This document shows positions 1 through 10,445 of a stretch of DNA of 64,000 bases, piece after piece; within the stretch, counting starts at the first letter, position 1; each line of letters begins with the position of its first letter. This stretch comes from Clarkia xantiana subsp. parviflora. Taxonomy: Eukaryota > Streptophyta > Magnoliopsida > Myrtales > Onagraceae. Position numbers and translations under genes: made by a program. Location: NCBI GenBank assembly GCA_036873135.1, contig JAPTYO010000015.1, forward strand, positions 679,339-743,338, read 5' to 3'. The notes below the pieces were generated by a model that did no database searches, had not been told where the DNA came from, and saw only the letters and a program-made list of their open reading frames with translations.

Positions 1-805
1 TTTCTCAGGAAGCCTATATAAAAAATTTGTTGGAAGGTTCAATCTCTATGATGCAAAACCCGTGGAGATGCCGGTTGTATATGGGGTGCGTTGTCGAAGC
101 GTGATGACCCAAAGAAACTGGCAGAGCGTGAACAGATGAAAGTGCATAGTACCTCAGAATGGTAGGAAGTATGATCTACACGATGCAATACACTCGTTTG
201 GATATCTGTTACGATGTGGGCTTAGTAGCGTTTCCAATCAGAACCCATTTATCAACATTTAAAATCCATCAAACGATTATGAGATATCTGAAAGGTACGA
301 CAGACTACGGACTGTGTTATGAGGGATGTAATCTAGAATCGATAGGATATAGTGACGCTGACCACGGTGGTGATCTAGGTGATCGTAAGTCCACCTTAGG
401 AGGAGTGTTTCTCCTTGCTAATGCCGCCATCTCTTTGATGAGCAAGAAGCAATCCTTTGTCGCGTTTTCTACTATGGAATCCGAATTCGTAGCTCTTCTA
501 ATAATGCCCAGGATGCTGTCTGGCTAAGGAGACTGATGACTGCCCTGCTTGACGTCGAGGACAGGAGTAAGCCTTTGTGCATCTACTCTGACAGTCAAGC
601 AGCAATAAGGGCAGTCAAGATTCATAAGTCCCATAGTAGGACAAAACATATTGATATAAAATATAAATATGCGAAGAGTGTGGTAGAGGAAAAGCTAATC
701 GCAGTTGAATTCAAACCTTCAGAGGATATGATTGTGGATCCATTAACTAAACCCTTACGCAAGAAATGTTTTCGAAAAGCACGTAAAACTACTTGGATTA
801 TGTAG
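1..805 (+). pseudogene. Ty1/copia polyprotein, 3' end (RT tail and RNase H), decayed
   Basis: This is the tail of a copia-type gag-pol polyprotein that enters the window already in progress. The translation shows the canonical copia series: the RT-RNase H linker with LVGS-like MVGSMIYTM, RYLKGT (about 283-300), YSDADHGGDLGDRKST (about 349-395), then SKKQSFVAFSTMESEFVAL. The second frame carries YSDSQAAI and the final RTKHIDIKYKY and VDPLTKPL motifs of copia RNase H. The two reading frames (159-527 and 536-805) are joined by a frameshift near position 500, so the copy is not functional. The domain would cleave the RNA of RNA/DNA hybrids during reverse transcription. Family assignment is secure; the lineage within copia is not. 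Confidence 0.85.
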
Positions 806-1370
806 GATTTAGAAAGCATGAATTAAGAAAGTAACATTTTTGAATTTGAAGTAATATTTGAATAAAATAATTGCTAATTGAGTTTATCATGTTTACGACG
901 TCATAATAGCATCATTACATCAGATGGACGGTCTAAAAACTAGTCGTTGGAGCGTAAAACCTCCTAATAAATTATGTCGATGTGGACTCTGCCATGTCAA
1001 ACGGGCACGGTCGCCTTGATGGAGAGCATTCCTCAGCCTTATCAAGACCGGCTAAGAACCATGGTGTTTCGAAAGAGAAACCTAGTTATGCAAAATGATC
1101 ATTTGGTTTCGGGATAACACGACATTATCAAAGTTTTGCAGATCGCCGTAACGAACTTTGTTCGTCTACTACCACATTCAAGGCAAGATGATAATGTACG
1201 ATAGCATATGACATTCCAATTCCTAATATAAAATAAATTCAGGTTATGCTATCGACGCGCACTTCATACTGCGTGTGCCATGTTCAACCATGGGGTCAGG
1301 ATCGGTTGTGATAGACAGAATCTTCTGAGATTCTGAAGGACACAAACTTCTTCACCTTCTGCGTATGACT
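806..1370. other. Copia-derived or host noncoding DNA 5' of element A
   Basis: No credible gene is visible. This stretch follows the copia RNase H stop and is contiguous, across the element A insertion, with 11291 onward. It is probably the long 3' untranslated part of the decayed copia element, but I could not recognise a polypurine tract or LTR start in it. Confidence 0.4.
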
Positions 1371-2206
1371 TGATGGATATACGCCCAATTTGAACCCGTT
1401 GACTTCCAAACCGTTGTATTTTTATCATCCCATTAACGATTGTAAATCGAAACTTCAAACCCGAACACTTCGCGAAAACATCAACGGCTCGGACGAGGCC
1501 GGAGCGCTCGTCCGGCCGAGGCAAACTCACCTAGGTGAGGTTGGGTGGCCACACCCGACCTCCCCTAGGAGAGATCGGGTCAGCCAACCCGATCTCTCCT
1601 AGGGGAGATCGGGTGGACCAACCCGATCTCTCCTAGGAGAGATCGGGTCGGCCAACCCGATCTCTCCTAGGAGGGATGGGGTTGGCCAACCCCATCCTCC
1701 CTAGGAGGGGTTGGGTGCCCTCACCCAACCCCTACCCTTGGGGGTCGGATTTCTCCTCCCCCAAGGGCCCCTGCGCCATTTTCGGACACCCACACTCGGT
1801 TCACGTCGCCTACCTTCTCCGTATCCTAAGGTCTTAATTATGCGCTTAAAGGTTAATTAATTGTGTTTAGAGGTTAACGATGTCATTAAGCCACCTTAAT
1901 GACACCGTTGCCTATAAATACCCCACCTTCACAACTCGCCAGGGATCTTGGCAATTTGGATTATTTTGCTCTGACATCTCTCTAGTTTATCTCTCTAAAA
2001 ACGATACTGACTTAGGCATCGGAGAGGGTTCACCAGGCACCACCCCCCCTCTCTGTGTCTGGTACTGCCCCTTCTGCAGGAAGGAAGGAAGGAAGCAAGG
2101 AAGCAAGGCAAAGCAGGGCAACCCGAGAGTATCAGATCATCCGCATCTCCAGTGAGGAACGGGATTTGAGCCGATCATCCGTTGACCCAGATCTCGGAAC
2201 CTAACA
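1371..2206 (+). repeat. 5' LTR of element A
   Basis: 836 bp, TG...CA ends, matching 10446-11285. A TATA box (TATAAATA, 1913-1920) lies in the middle and marks the likely U3/R boundary region. Positions about 1530-1735 hold a cluster of inverted repeats. A GGAAG/GCAAG microsatellite near 2080-2115 is shorter than in the 3' LTR. Confidence 0.93.
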
Positions 2207-2208
2207 CT

Positions 2209-2224
2209 TGGCGCCGTCTGTGGG
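2209..2224 (+). other. Primer binding site of element A
   Basis: TGGCGCCGTCTGTGGG begins two bases after the LTR end. The same motif, on the other strand, follows the 5' LTR of element B. This is the position where a tRNA primes minus-strand DNA synthesis. Confidence 0.85.
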
Positions 2225-2257
2225 CTTCGGACAGAAAGCCTAATTATCACCAGCTAG

Positions 2258-5200
2258 ATGGCAGGCGTATATGTCATTCATGGGGGTTATGGAGCTGGAG
2301 GAGAGTCAGCGAATGCCAGAGAAGCATATATGGCAGAGTTAGGGGACCCTAAGCCAAAGGAAGAACAAGCAGAAGGAAAAAGACAAGACATAATAGAATT
2401 TTCAAGAAGAGACATGGAGCATGTGTTACCAGACAACAAGGATGCCCTGGTCATAACAATGAAGATCACTGATATGGACATAGGAAGAATCCTAGTAGAC
2501 AGTGGAAGCTCACCCAACATCATTAGCAAGAAAGTCCTCAACATACTAGGAGTAAGGCCAAGTAGCATAAAACAGGTTCACTCCCCCTTGGTAGGATTTT
2601 CAGGAAAGCCAACATACCCACTGGGGGCAGTCACACTACCTGTGACACTGGGTACAGGCCAGAGGCAGCTAAAGATTGATGTCCCATTCTTCATCACAGA
2701 AGAAATGGAGGAGTACAATGGGATCCTGGGTACCACTACAATCAACAAGTGGGGTATGGTACCATCAACACTACATCAGAAAATGAAATTCCCCACAGGC
2801 CAAGGCATAGGGGAAGTAAAAGGTAACCAGAAGGTAGCAAGGAAATGTGCAAGGATTGCACTAGGCAAGAGGAAGAAAACAAGAGAAGTCCTACTAGTAG
2901 ATGAGGACCCAAGAGAAGATCATGGAAGACCAGCCCCCATGGAGGAACTAAAAGAGATACTCATAGAAGAACCCGATAGGAAGGCCAAAATCGGGACTGC
3001 CTTATCTCAGGAAGAGGAAAACCACTTAGTAGCTTTACTAAGGGAATACAAGGATCTGTTCGCCTGGTCACCAAGCGATATGCCAGGAATATCAGAAGAA
3101 GTAATCTCACACAAGCTCAATATAGACGCGGCAACGCGACCAACAACACAGAAGGTGAGACCAATGGGAGGAAGCAAAAAGATAGCTATCCAAGAAGAAG
3201 TAGAAAAGCTACTAAAGGCAAAGTTCATCAAGGAAATCAGATTCCAGACATGGGTGGTAAACCCAGTACTGGTAAAGAAGCCGGGGGGAAGTTGGAGAAT
3301 GTGTATCGACTATCGTGACTTAAACAAAGCATGCCCAAAGGACTCATATCCGTTACCAAGAATAGATCAGTTAGTGGATGCAACATCAGGTCACCAACTA
3401 ATGAGCTTCATGGATGCATACTCAGGATACAACCAGATAAAAATGGCACCCGAGGACGCCCCTCACACAGCATTCTATGCTGATAGCAAGATATACCATT
3501 ACACGGTGATGCCTTTCGGACTCATAAATGCTGGAGCAACATATCAAAGAATGGTCAACAAAATCTTTGGGGACATGATAGGGAAGACAATGGAGGCATA
3601 TGTGGACGATATGATAGTCAAATCCAAAGAGAAGAAGGACCATGTGGAGAACCTTCGCTCAACATTCGAGAGGATGAGGCAGTACCAGGTCCGTCTAAAT
3701 CCGAAAAAATGCGCATTTGGGGTGCAATCAGGGAAATTTTTAGGCTTCATGGTAAGCCAACGAGGCATAGAGGTAAACCCCGAAAAACTTCAAGCAATTG
3801 AAGAAATGCAGTCACCTACGAAGCACAAAGAGGTTCAACGACTGAACGGGAGGTTGGCAGCCCTTAACAGATTCCTATCCAAAATAGGAGACAAGGCATT
3901 ACCCTTCTTTGAGGTACTAAGGGCAAACAAGAAATTCGAATGGACACCGAGATGTGAGGAAGCCTTCCAGCAACTCAAGCAACACCTAAAAACACTACCG
4001 CCCCTAGCAAAGCCTACACCAGGGGAGCCCCTCTACCTCTACATCTCCGTGAGCAATGTGGCAGTAAGCTCAGTGCTAATCAAAGAAGAAAACGCTGCAC
4101 AATTGCCGGTATACTTCGTAAGCAAAACATTGGCAAAGTATGAGATCAACTACTTGCCAATAGAAAAGTACCTCTATGCACTGATTATATCAGCAAGAAA
4201 GTTGAGACCGTATTTTCATGGGCATGAAGTAACAGTCCTCACAGACCAACCATTGAAACACCTCCTCCAGAGACCAGACACATCGGGAAGACTGACCAAA
4301 TGGGCAATTGAGCTAAGTGAGTTTCGCATTCATTTCGCCCCAAGAACAGCCATAAAGGGTCAGGCTCTAGCAGATTTTATCGCCGAATTCACCGGAATTA
4401 ATCCAGACGAAGACTTGGGAGAAGTCAAAACTACATGCGAGGCAAGTAGTAGTCAGGAGAAACAATTAGAAGAATTATGGGAGATGCATACTGATGGGTC
4501 ATCCAACGGAGGAGGTTCAGGTGCAGGCCTCTTACTATACCCACCAAACAGCGATACACCTATGCGCTATGCCATGGCACTCACCTTTAAGGCAACAAAC
4601 AATGAGGCTGAGTACGAAGCACTAATAACTGGCCTGAGAATAGCCAAAGGAGTAGGGGCAAAGCATCTAAGAGTCAAGTGTGATTCTCAACTAGTCGTCA
4701 ATCAAGTGAAAGGAATCTACACTGCAAAGTCCGAAAACATGCAGAAATACTTGCAGCAAGCCAGGGACCTAATAAAGAGCTTCCAAAGCTTCGACATTGA
4801 GTCAGTCCCAAGAGAACAAAACCAAGAGGCAGACGCCTTAAGCAAACTAGCCCTAGGGGTAGAAGCAGGCAAAGAGGTTCACTTTGTAGAACAAAGAATG
4901 CAATCAGTGATAGAACAAATGGAGGTTCTAGTAATAGATGAAGCAGAAGCCTGGATGACCCCAATGCGTCAATACATCATGGAAGGAAAGCTCCCAAAGG
5001 ATAAGGTGGAGGCAGTCAAGATTGAAAGAATGGCTAGGAATTACGCAGTGATGGACAATGAACTCTACAAGAAGGGGTACTCCACACCTTTCCTCAAATG
5101 CATAACATACCCTGAAACAGAAAGAGTGCTTGCAGAACTCCATGAGGGAGACGCGGGGTGCCATGAGGGAGCACGGTCAATAAGCCGAAAGGTTTACAAC

Positions 5201-6184
5201 CTAGGATACTATTGGCCATCAATGAGCAAAGAAGTAGCAGACTTGGTACAAAAATGTGATCACTGCCAAAGGTACTCTAGAAATATAACAGCCCCAGCAG
5301 CAAAGCTAAGCTCCATCTCGGGAGCCTGGCCATTCGCACAATGGGGGATTGATCTGATAGGCCCCCTACCAAGAACAAAAGGTCAGAAGACTTGCATAAT
5401 CGTAGCAATAGACTACTTCTCCAAGTGGATAGAAGCAAAGGCAATGGGGAAGACAACAGACGATCAAGTCGTCAACTTCATTCAATCTCACATTGTTTCG
5501 AGGTACGGGGTGCCAAAAGCAATAATAAGTGACAATGGACCACAGTTCAAGAGCAAGAAACTACAGTGGTATTGCGAAAGACTGAATATAGACCACCGTT
5601 TCGCATCAGTAAAGCACCCTCAGACAAATGGACAGGTAGAGTCAGCAAACAAAATAGTGCTAGATGGCCTAAAGAAACGACTCCACGCTACCAAGGGAAG
5701 TTGGGTAGATGAGCTGGAAAATGTTCTATGGGCAGTGCGGACAACACCAAAGATATCCACAGGAGAAACGCCATTCGGCCTAGTATACGGGACCGAAGCG
5801 GTAGCGCCAGCAGAAATGGCAGTGTCATCCCTAAGAACCACGTACTTTGAAGAACATGAGAACAACAAAGCAAGGCTTCTAGACTTAGACATGGTGGAGG
5901 ATAAAAGATGGAATTCAGAAGAAGCACAGGCACGGATGCGCCTTGTGTCAGCAAGATATTACAACCGCCAAGTCAATGAAAGACAATTCCACGTAGGAGA
6001 ACTGGTGCTCAGAAAGAACGAATTCTCACACCTAGACCAAGTCAGAAAGTTATCTCCAAAGTGGGAAGGACCATACAAGATAGAGTCGGTTCCCTATGTA
6101 AATGCTTACCGCCTCGAGGACGGGGAGGGGTATATCTCCACAAACACCTTCAGTGGAGAGCACCTAAAGAAGTACTACGTCTAA
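2258..6184 (+). CDS. Element A pol polyprotein (PR-RT-RH-aRH-INT), gag missing
   Basis: An uninterrupted 1308-aa ORF. Domains in order: aspartic protease with DSGSSPNII at about residue 81; reverse transcriptase from about 300, with YVDD near 447; gypsy RNase H about 590-710; a second, archaeal-type RNase H starting at HTDGSS near 743, with TNNEAEYEAL and REQNQEADAL; integrase with an HHCC zinc region about 962-1003 (HEGDAGCHEGAR ... CDHCQR) and D, D, E core residues near 1031, 1092 and 1127; and a C-terminal SPKWEGPYKI tail without chromodomain. The first residues (VYVIHGG) align with residues about 560-570 of the element B gag-pol, just before its protease, so all of gag is lost and translation would start at the ATG at 2258. 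The protein could supply cDNA synthesis and integration, but capsids would have to come from another copy. No stop or frameshift is seen. Confidence 0.92.
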   Translation: MAGVYVIHGGYGAGGESANAREAYMAELGDPKPKEEQAEGKRQDIIEFSRRDMEHVLPDNKDALVITMKITDMDIGRILVDSGSSPNIISKKVLNILGVRPSSIKQVHSPLVGFSGKPTYPLGAVTLPVTLGTGQRQLKIDVPFFITEEMEEYNGILGTTTINKWGMVPSTLHQKMKFPTGQGIGEVKGNQKVARKCARIALGKRKKTREVLLVDEDPREDHGRPAPMEELKEILIEEPDRKAKIGTALSQEEENHLVALLREYKDLFAWSPSDMPGISEEVISHKLNIDAATRPTTQKVRPMGGSKKIAIQEEVEKLLKAKFIKEIRFQTWVVNPVLVKKPGGSWRMCIDYRDLNKACPKDSYPLPRIDQLVDATSGHQLMSFMDAYSGYNQIKMAPEDAPHTAFYADSKIYHYTVMPFGLINAGATYQRMVNKIFGDMIGKTMEAYVDDMIVKSKEKKDHVENLRSTFERMRQYQVRLNPKKCAFGVQSGKFLGFMVSQRGIEVNPEKLQAIEEMQSPTKHKEVQRLNGRLAALNRFLSKIGDKALPFFEVLRANKKFEWTPRCEEAFQQLKQHLKTLPPLAKPTPGEPLYLYISVSNVAVSSVLIKEENAAQLPVYFVSKTLAKYEINYLPIEKYLYALIISARKLRPYFHGHEVTVLTDQPLKHLLQRPDTSGRLTKWAIELSEFRIHFAPRTAIKGQALADFIAEFTGINPDEDLGEVKTTCEASSSQEKQLEELWEMHTDGSSNGGGSGAGLLLYPPNSDTPMRYAMALTFKATNNEAEYEALITGLRIAKGVGAKHLRVKCDSQLVVNQVKGIYTAKSENMQKYLQQARDLIKSFQSFDIESVPREQNQEADALSKLALGVEAGKEVHFVEQRMQSVIEQMEVLVIDEAEAWMTPMRQYIMEGKLPKDKVEAVKIERMARNYAVMDNELYKKGYSTPFLKCITYPETERVLAELHEGDAGCHEGARSISRKVYNLGYYWPSMSKEVADLVQKCDHCQRYSRNITAPAAKLSSISGAWPFAQWGIDLIGPLPRTKGQKTCIIVAIDYFSKWIEAKAMGKTTDDQVVNFIQSHIVSRYGVPKAIISDNGPQFKSKKLQWYCERLNIDHRFASVKHPQTNGQVESANKIVLDGLKKRLHATKGSWVDELENVLWAVRTTPKISTGETPFGLVYGTEAVAPAEMAVSSLRTTYFEEHENNKARLLDLDMVEDKRWNSEEAQARMRLVSARYYNRQVNERQFHVGELVLRKNEFSHLDQVRKLSPKWEGPYKIESVPYVNAYRLEDGEGYISTNTFSGEHLKKYYV

Positions 6185-6483
6185 GAAGAAAACACAAACA
6201 AAAGACCATATCCTTAGTTTCATATCTAGCACTTTACATGTTCAAGCTTTCCAAGTTTTTCAAACAACTTTTGAGAAGGAGAACTCACGAAGTTCCTCCA
6301 ACTCTACCACTATCTATATTTTCCTCCAAAGGGTGTCTTGACCCACCCAAGGCACCCCAAATGTACAAAAGACATGAACACTCTTAAAAGAGTAAGTTTT
6401 CCTTCAAAGGCATTTTCCAATGAATGTGATGATATAGTCATGATGTTATCCTTACACAGATATGACTTCAAGTCAACAACAGT

Positions 6484-7625
6484 TTCGACGCCCCCAAGAG
6501 CGTATCTTGAGAGTAGTATCCATACTACGACCCTCGACGCCCCCAAGAGCGTATCTTGAGAGTAGTGTTCATACTACGAAATTCGACGCCCCCAAGAGCG
6601 TATCTTGAGAGTAGTTATTACACTACGACCTTCGACGCACCAAGAGCGTATCTTGAGAGTGGTTTCCAAAAACTACGACCTTCGACGCTCCCAAGAGCGT
6701 ATCTTGAGAGTAGTGTTCATACTACGAAATTCGACGCCCCCAAGAGCGTATCTTGAGAGTAGTTATTACACTACGACCTTCGACGCACCAAGAGCGTATC
6801 TTGAGAGTGGTTTCCAAAAAATACGAATTTCGACGCCCCCAGGAGCGTATCTTGAGGTAGCTTTGCAACCTACCAGATTCGACACCACCAAGAGCGTATC
6901 TTGAGGTAGAAAAAACACTACCAGACTCGACGCCCCCAAGAGCGTATCTTGAGGTAGATTTCAAACTACCAGCTTCGACGCCCACCAGGAGCGTATCTTT
7001 GTCCTAACCTGTGCCCTCCGGGAGCCTATCCTGTGAAACGTTAAGTGCCCTCCGAGAGCCTGTCTCGTGAACAATCTTCGACGCCAACCAGGAGCGTATC
7101 GTTGGTCTAACCTGCGCCCTCCGGGAGCCTATCCTGTGAAACGTTAAGTGCCCTCCGAGAGCCTGTCTCGTGAACAATCTTCGACGCCAACCAGGAGCGT
7201 ATCTTTGGTCTAACCTGCGCCCTCCGGGAGCCTATCCTGTGAAACGTTAAGTGCCCTCCGAGAGCCTGTCTCGTGAACAGTTTTCGACGCCCACCAGGAG
7301 CGTATCTTTGGTCTAACCTGCGCCATCCGGGAGCCTATCCTGTGAAACGTTAAGTGCCCTCCGAGAGCCTGTCTCGTGAACAGTCTTCGACGCCAACCAG
7401 GAGCGTATCTTTGGTCTAACCTGCGCCCTCCGGGAGCCTATCCTGTGAAACGTTAAGTGCCCTCCGAGAGCCTGTCTCGCGAATAGTTTCGACGCCAACC
7501 AAGAGCGTATCTTTGGTTTAACCTGTGCCCTCCGGGAGCCTATCCTGCGAAACGTTAAGTGCCCTCCGAGAGCCTGTCTCGTGATCAGATTCGACGCCCA
7601 CCAAGAGCGTATCTTTGGTCTAACA
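6484..7625 (+). repeat. Two-type tandem array of element A
   Basis: Between pol and the antisense gene lies about 1.1 kb of tandem repeats; 6185-6483 before it shows nothing recognisable. The first part (about 6484-6980) is built of units of roughly 50-60 bp around CCCCCAAGAGCGTATCTTGA followed by a short imperfect inverted repeat (AGAGTAGT...ACTACGA). The second part (about 6990-7620) is about six units of roughly 103 bp containing CCCTCCGGGAGCCTATCCTG and CCCTCCGAGAGCCTGTCTCG. Open frames here are repeat artefacts. The same array recurs in element F (62480-63330). Confidence 0.85.
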
Positions 7626-8008
7626 GTACCATGTATACCATTTAAAGGGTATCAGAAGAGATCATGACACCATGCTCAGAAAGATCCAATGAGAAAGTAA
7701 TCTCAAAGTAAAGATATATGAAGAACACATAATGTTTTTTCTTGATGAAATAGCAGGTATGATATGAAGGAAAACAAGAAAGAAGGATAAGTAAAGGAGA
7801 CACACCAAGGGAAGGGCCCATAACCAAAGAGCCATACACAAAGCACAGGGAGATATCATGAGAAGAGATATAAACACACGGCCATGTATACAACGAGTAG
7901 AGACAAGTGTATCAAACAAAGATGGCAACACTAAGAAAGGTGGAGTTTTAAACTCTAAAGACAACCACAACTCACAAACACACGAGACCACTACAAGAAA
8001 TAAAGGTA
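7626..8008. other. Noncoding stretch between array and antisense gene, element A
   Basis: No gene or motif is evident. It matches the corresponding part of element F (from about 63321) with substitutions and indels, including the segment GTATCAGAAGAGATCAT, so it is a conserved part of the family backbone. Confidence 0.5.
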
Positions 8009-9072
8009 CTATTCCTTCATCTTCGCAATATGCTTAATAGCAAAGTCTGACAAATCACCAAGTCGAGAGAAAGGAAAGTCAGGAGCAATCACGTAAATAC
8101 GTTCGAGAATCTCCTTCAAAGAAATACGTTTCGCCACAGAGCAGCGAACGTCGATAGCAGCCTGATAAGCGGAAGAAGCCTTATACTCAGCAATGGCACA
8201 CTCCTTCGCTTCCATACGAAACATTTCCTCCAGAGAGCCTAACTCAGCAGCTCGGAGTGCCTCGTCACGATAAGACCTTTGTCTCAAGGCCTCAACCTCT
8301 TCATTGAGAAGAGCAATGCGACCCTCCAAGTCTCGGCACCGCAAATCGGTAATGCGACTATGCTCCAAACAGCTAATAAGCTTGGAGTTAAGGGAGACAC
8401 AAATGTCCTCGTACACCTTTCTCTCCTCAGCAAGGTCAATAGCAAGGGAAGATAAATTAACAAGGTCGGCCATACCCTGCAACAAAAAAAAAGGATGAGA
8501 CAAATAACGCACAGAAAAGAAATATGCTAAAGGATAACACGGTTAACAAAAATTACAGGAGCATAGCGAGCCAACACATCACGAGCCAATTCATAAGTTG
8601 CCTCCGACCCTTTAGATGGGGACACACGATCGGCAGGAGGAACAGCAGACTGCAGAACACGAACTCCAACCTCAGGAGTTTTCAAAGAAGATTGATTGTC
8701 AAAATGAGCCCCACGCCCATGATAAGGCGCCCACTCAGACCCAACAATTCCATCAACAGGTGGACGAGACAGCTCCTTCCGACTCAGACGCGGAAGACGA
8801 AGTCTACCTATAACAAAGCACAAAGTAAAAACCAATGTACACTAAGGAAACTCAGATGCTCAAGGACTCACCAAACAAGGAAGAAGGAAAAGATGGCTCC
8901 CGGACCTTCGATTGGGGGGCATCAATACAGAAAGAAGATGGCACCCTAACATCACCACTCTTACCTCCAACTAGAGGACACTTCCCCACACCATAGAAAA
9001 CCGATATTTTCGCAATCGAAGGTCCGGTCCCAGAATTAACCACTCCCACACGTACTGGTCTCTTACTCCTCA
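8009..9072 (-). CDS. Element A antisense gene (aORF), spliced, partial model
   Basis: On the strand opposite to pol, three open blocks can be joined by GT/AG introns in phase: 9072-8872 (donor GTGAGT), 8807-8557 (acceptor TTATAG, donor GTAATT) and 8476-8009 (acceptor TTGTTGCAG after a T-run). The last block starts GMADLVNLSSLAIDLAEER and is a coiled-coil-rich alpha-helical segment ending in AKMKE. Its position, orientation and coiled-coil C-terminal exon match the aORFs of B, C and E, but the sequence is strongly diverged and I could not identify the N-terminal domain or start codon. Tat elements are known to carry extra ORFs downstream of pol, often antisense; their function is unknown. Exon borders are inferred from splice consensus only. 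Confidence 0.55.
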
Positions 9073-9222
9073 TCAATCACCAGAAAGTTCTGCTGATCGA
9101 AAAAAAACACAGGCTTAGCCCAAGGAAAACAGAAAGCGAACAGTGGACAAGAGATACAAACTCATTTCCCTAAAATGATGGATACAAAGCCAAAAGACAA
9201 GAATAGAAAGACGACAAGAAAA

Positions 9223-9640
9223 ATCCCACCAGCCAACAGGCAGAGGCAGGGGGCAGGGGGAAATAGTCATAACCCCCAGCATAAGAAGACCCCACCAGCC
9301 AACAGGCAGAGGCAGGGGGCAGGGGGAGATAGTCACCACCCCTAGCATAAGAAGACCCCACCAGCCAACAGGCAGAGGCAGGGGCAGGGGGAGATAGTCA
9401 CCACCCCCAGCATAAGAAGACCCCACCAGCCAACAGGCAGAGGCAGGGGGCAAGGGGAGATAGTCACCACCCCCAGCATAAAGAAACCTCATCAGCCAAC
9501 AGGCAGAGGCAGGGGGACAGGGGGAGATAGTTACAACCCCCAGCATAGAGAGACCCCACTAGCCAACAAGCAGAGACAGGGGGCAAAAGGAGATAATTAT
9601 AATCCCAATATAGAAGACTTTGCCCGCCAGTAAGCGGAAA
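9223..9640 (+). repeat. 66-bp tandem repeat in element A
   Basis: About six units of 65-67 bp starting CCAGCCAACAGGCAGAGGCA, with G-runs (GGCAGGGGGCAGGGGGA) on the + strand. It lies upstream of the recognisable aORF exons, probably inside an intron or leader of the antisense gene. Confidence 0.85.
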
Positions 9641-9898
9641 CATGAGAGAAAAAAGATGGAAAAATGACAAATCAAACAGGACTATATTACCATGAAGACA
9701 TACAAATCAAGAACGAAACAAGTAAGGAAACGATTGAAGGAGAAGCGGGATTAAGTCCCTCAAGAGCAAGGCTTACACAAAAAGAAAAAACACGTACCTC
9801 AATGCGACGCGCGCCCCGAGAAGTAAGCCTGACCAAAAATCCCACCGTCGAAAAGAAAAGAAGAGAAAAGGACAACGAGAATGAGGTAAACACTCACC

Positions 9899-9906
9899 CT
9901 TTTATA
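9899..9906 (-). promoter_or_regulatory. TATA-like box of element A antisense gene
   Basis: TATAAAAG on the minus strand, about 0.8 kb upstream of the first recognised aORF exon and at the position corresponding to the aORF TATA boxes of B, C and E. Confidence 0.45.
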
Positions 9907-9912
9907 GTATAA

Positions 9913-10445
9913 AGGATTAGGGTTTTTCCAAAGTCGTCGAATCAACACCGTTAATTTTTAGAAGGGAAAATTTCAAGGGACAGATTCAAACACTAGTCCC
10001 CATTAACCACGATTAAACTCATACTCACCATAGTTAACATCCCATAGGTTTATTTTCTAGTATTTCATACTTAGGAAACTCTTTTGGTCAAAATTGAATT
10101 TTTCCTCACGTAGGTAGAATCCCGGCACGAATTTGAAGCGTAAGTTACTTAATTGCATTCGTATTGCGCCCTTATGCGAGTGTAAATTTTTTAAGTATAC
10201 GCCGGTAGCAAAGATAGGTTTATTACTCCCACCTCAGACGGACGCGTGCTTAGGCATACGTCCGCGCTACTCTAACGTTTACAACTCCTCTATCTCATAA
10301 GACAAGGGACAGGATCGGAGACACGCATCCGTGGATAAGCAAACACTCAGATGAAAGGTAAAACCCCGGTTTCAAATTGCGCGTATCATACCATCCTGAA
10401 ATGGAGTCAATCAAGGGTTAGGCCATTGGTTGACTCGGGGGCATG
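9913..10445 (+). other. 3' noncoding region and PPT of element A
   Basis: No gene. It ends with GACTCGGGGGCATG immediately before the 3' LTR. This G-rich polypurine-like tract resembles the TTGGGGGCAAA tract before the LTRs of B, C, D and E, and is the likely primer for plus-strand DNA synthesis. Confidence 0.6.

Noticed and set aside
1390..1602. Short ORF duplicated at 10351-10677
   Set aside because: It lies in the A LTR; the duplication reflects the two LTRs, and the sequence is palindromic noncoding DNA.
6556..6985. Overlapping repetitive ORFs in the tandem array
   Set aside because: They are created by repeat periodicity, with no start context or domain; several frames on both strands are open at once.
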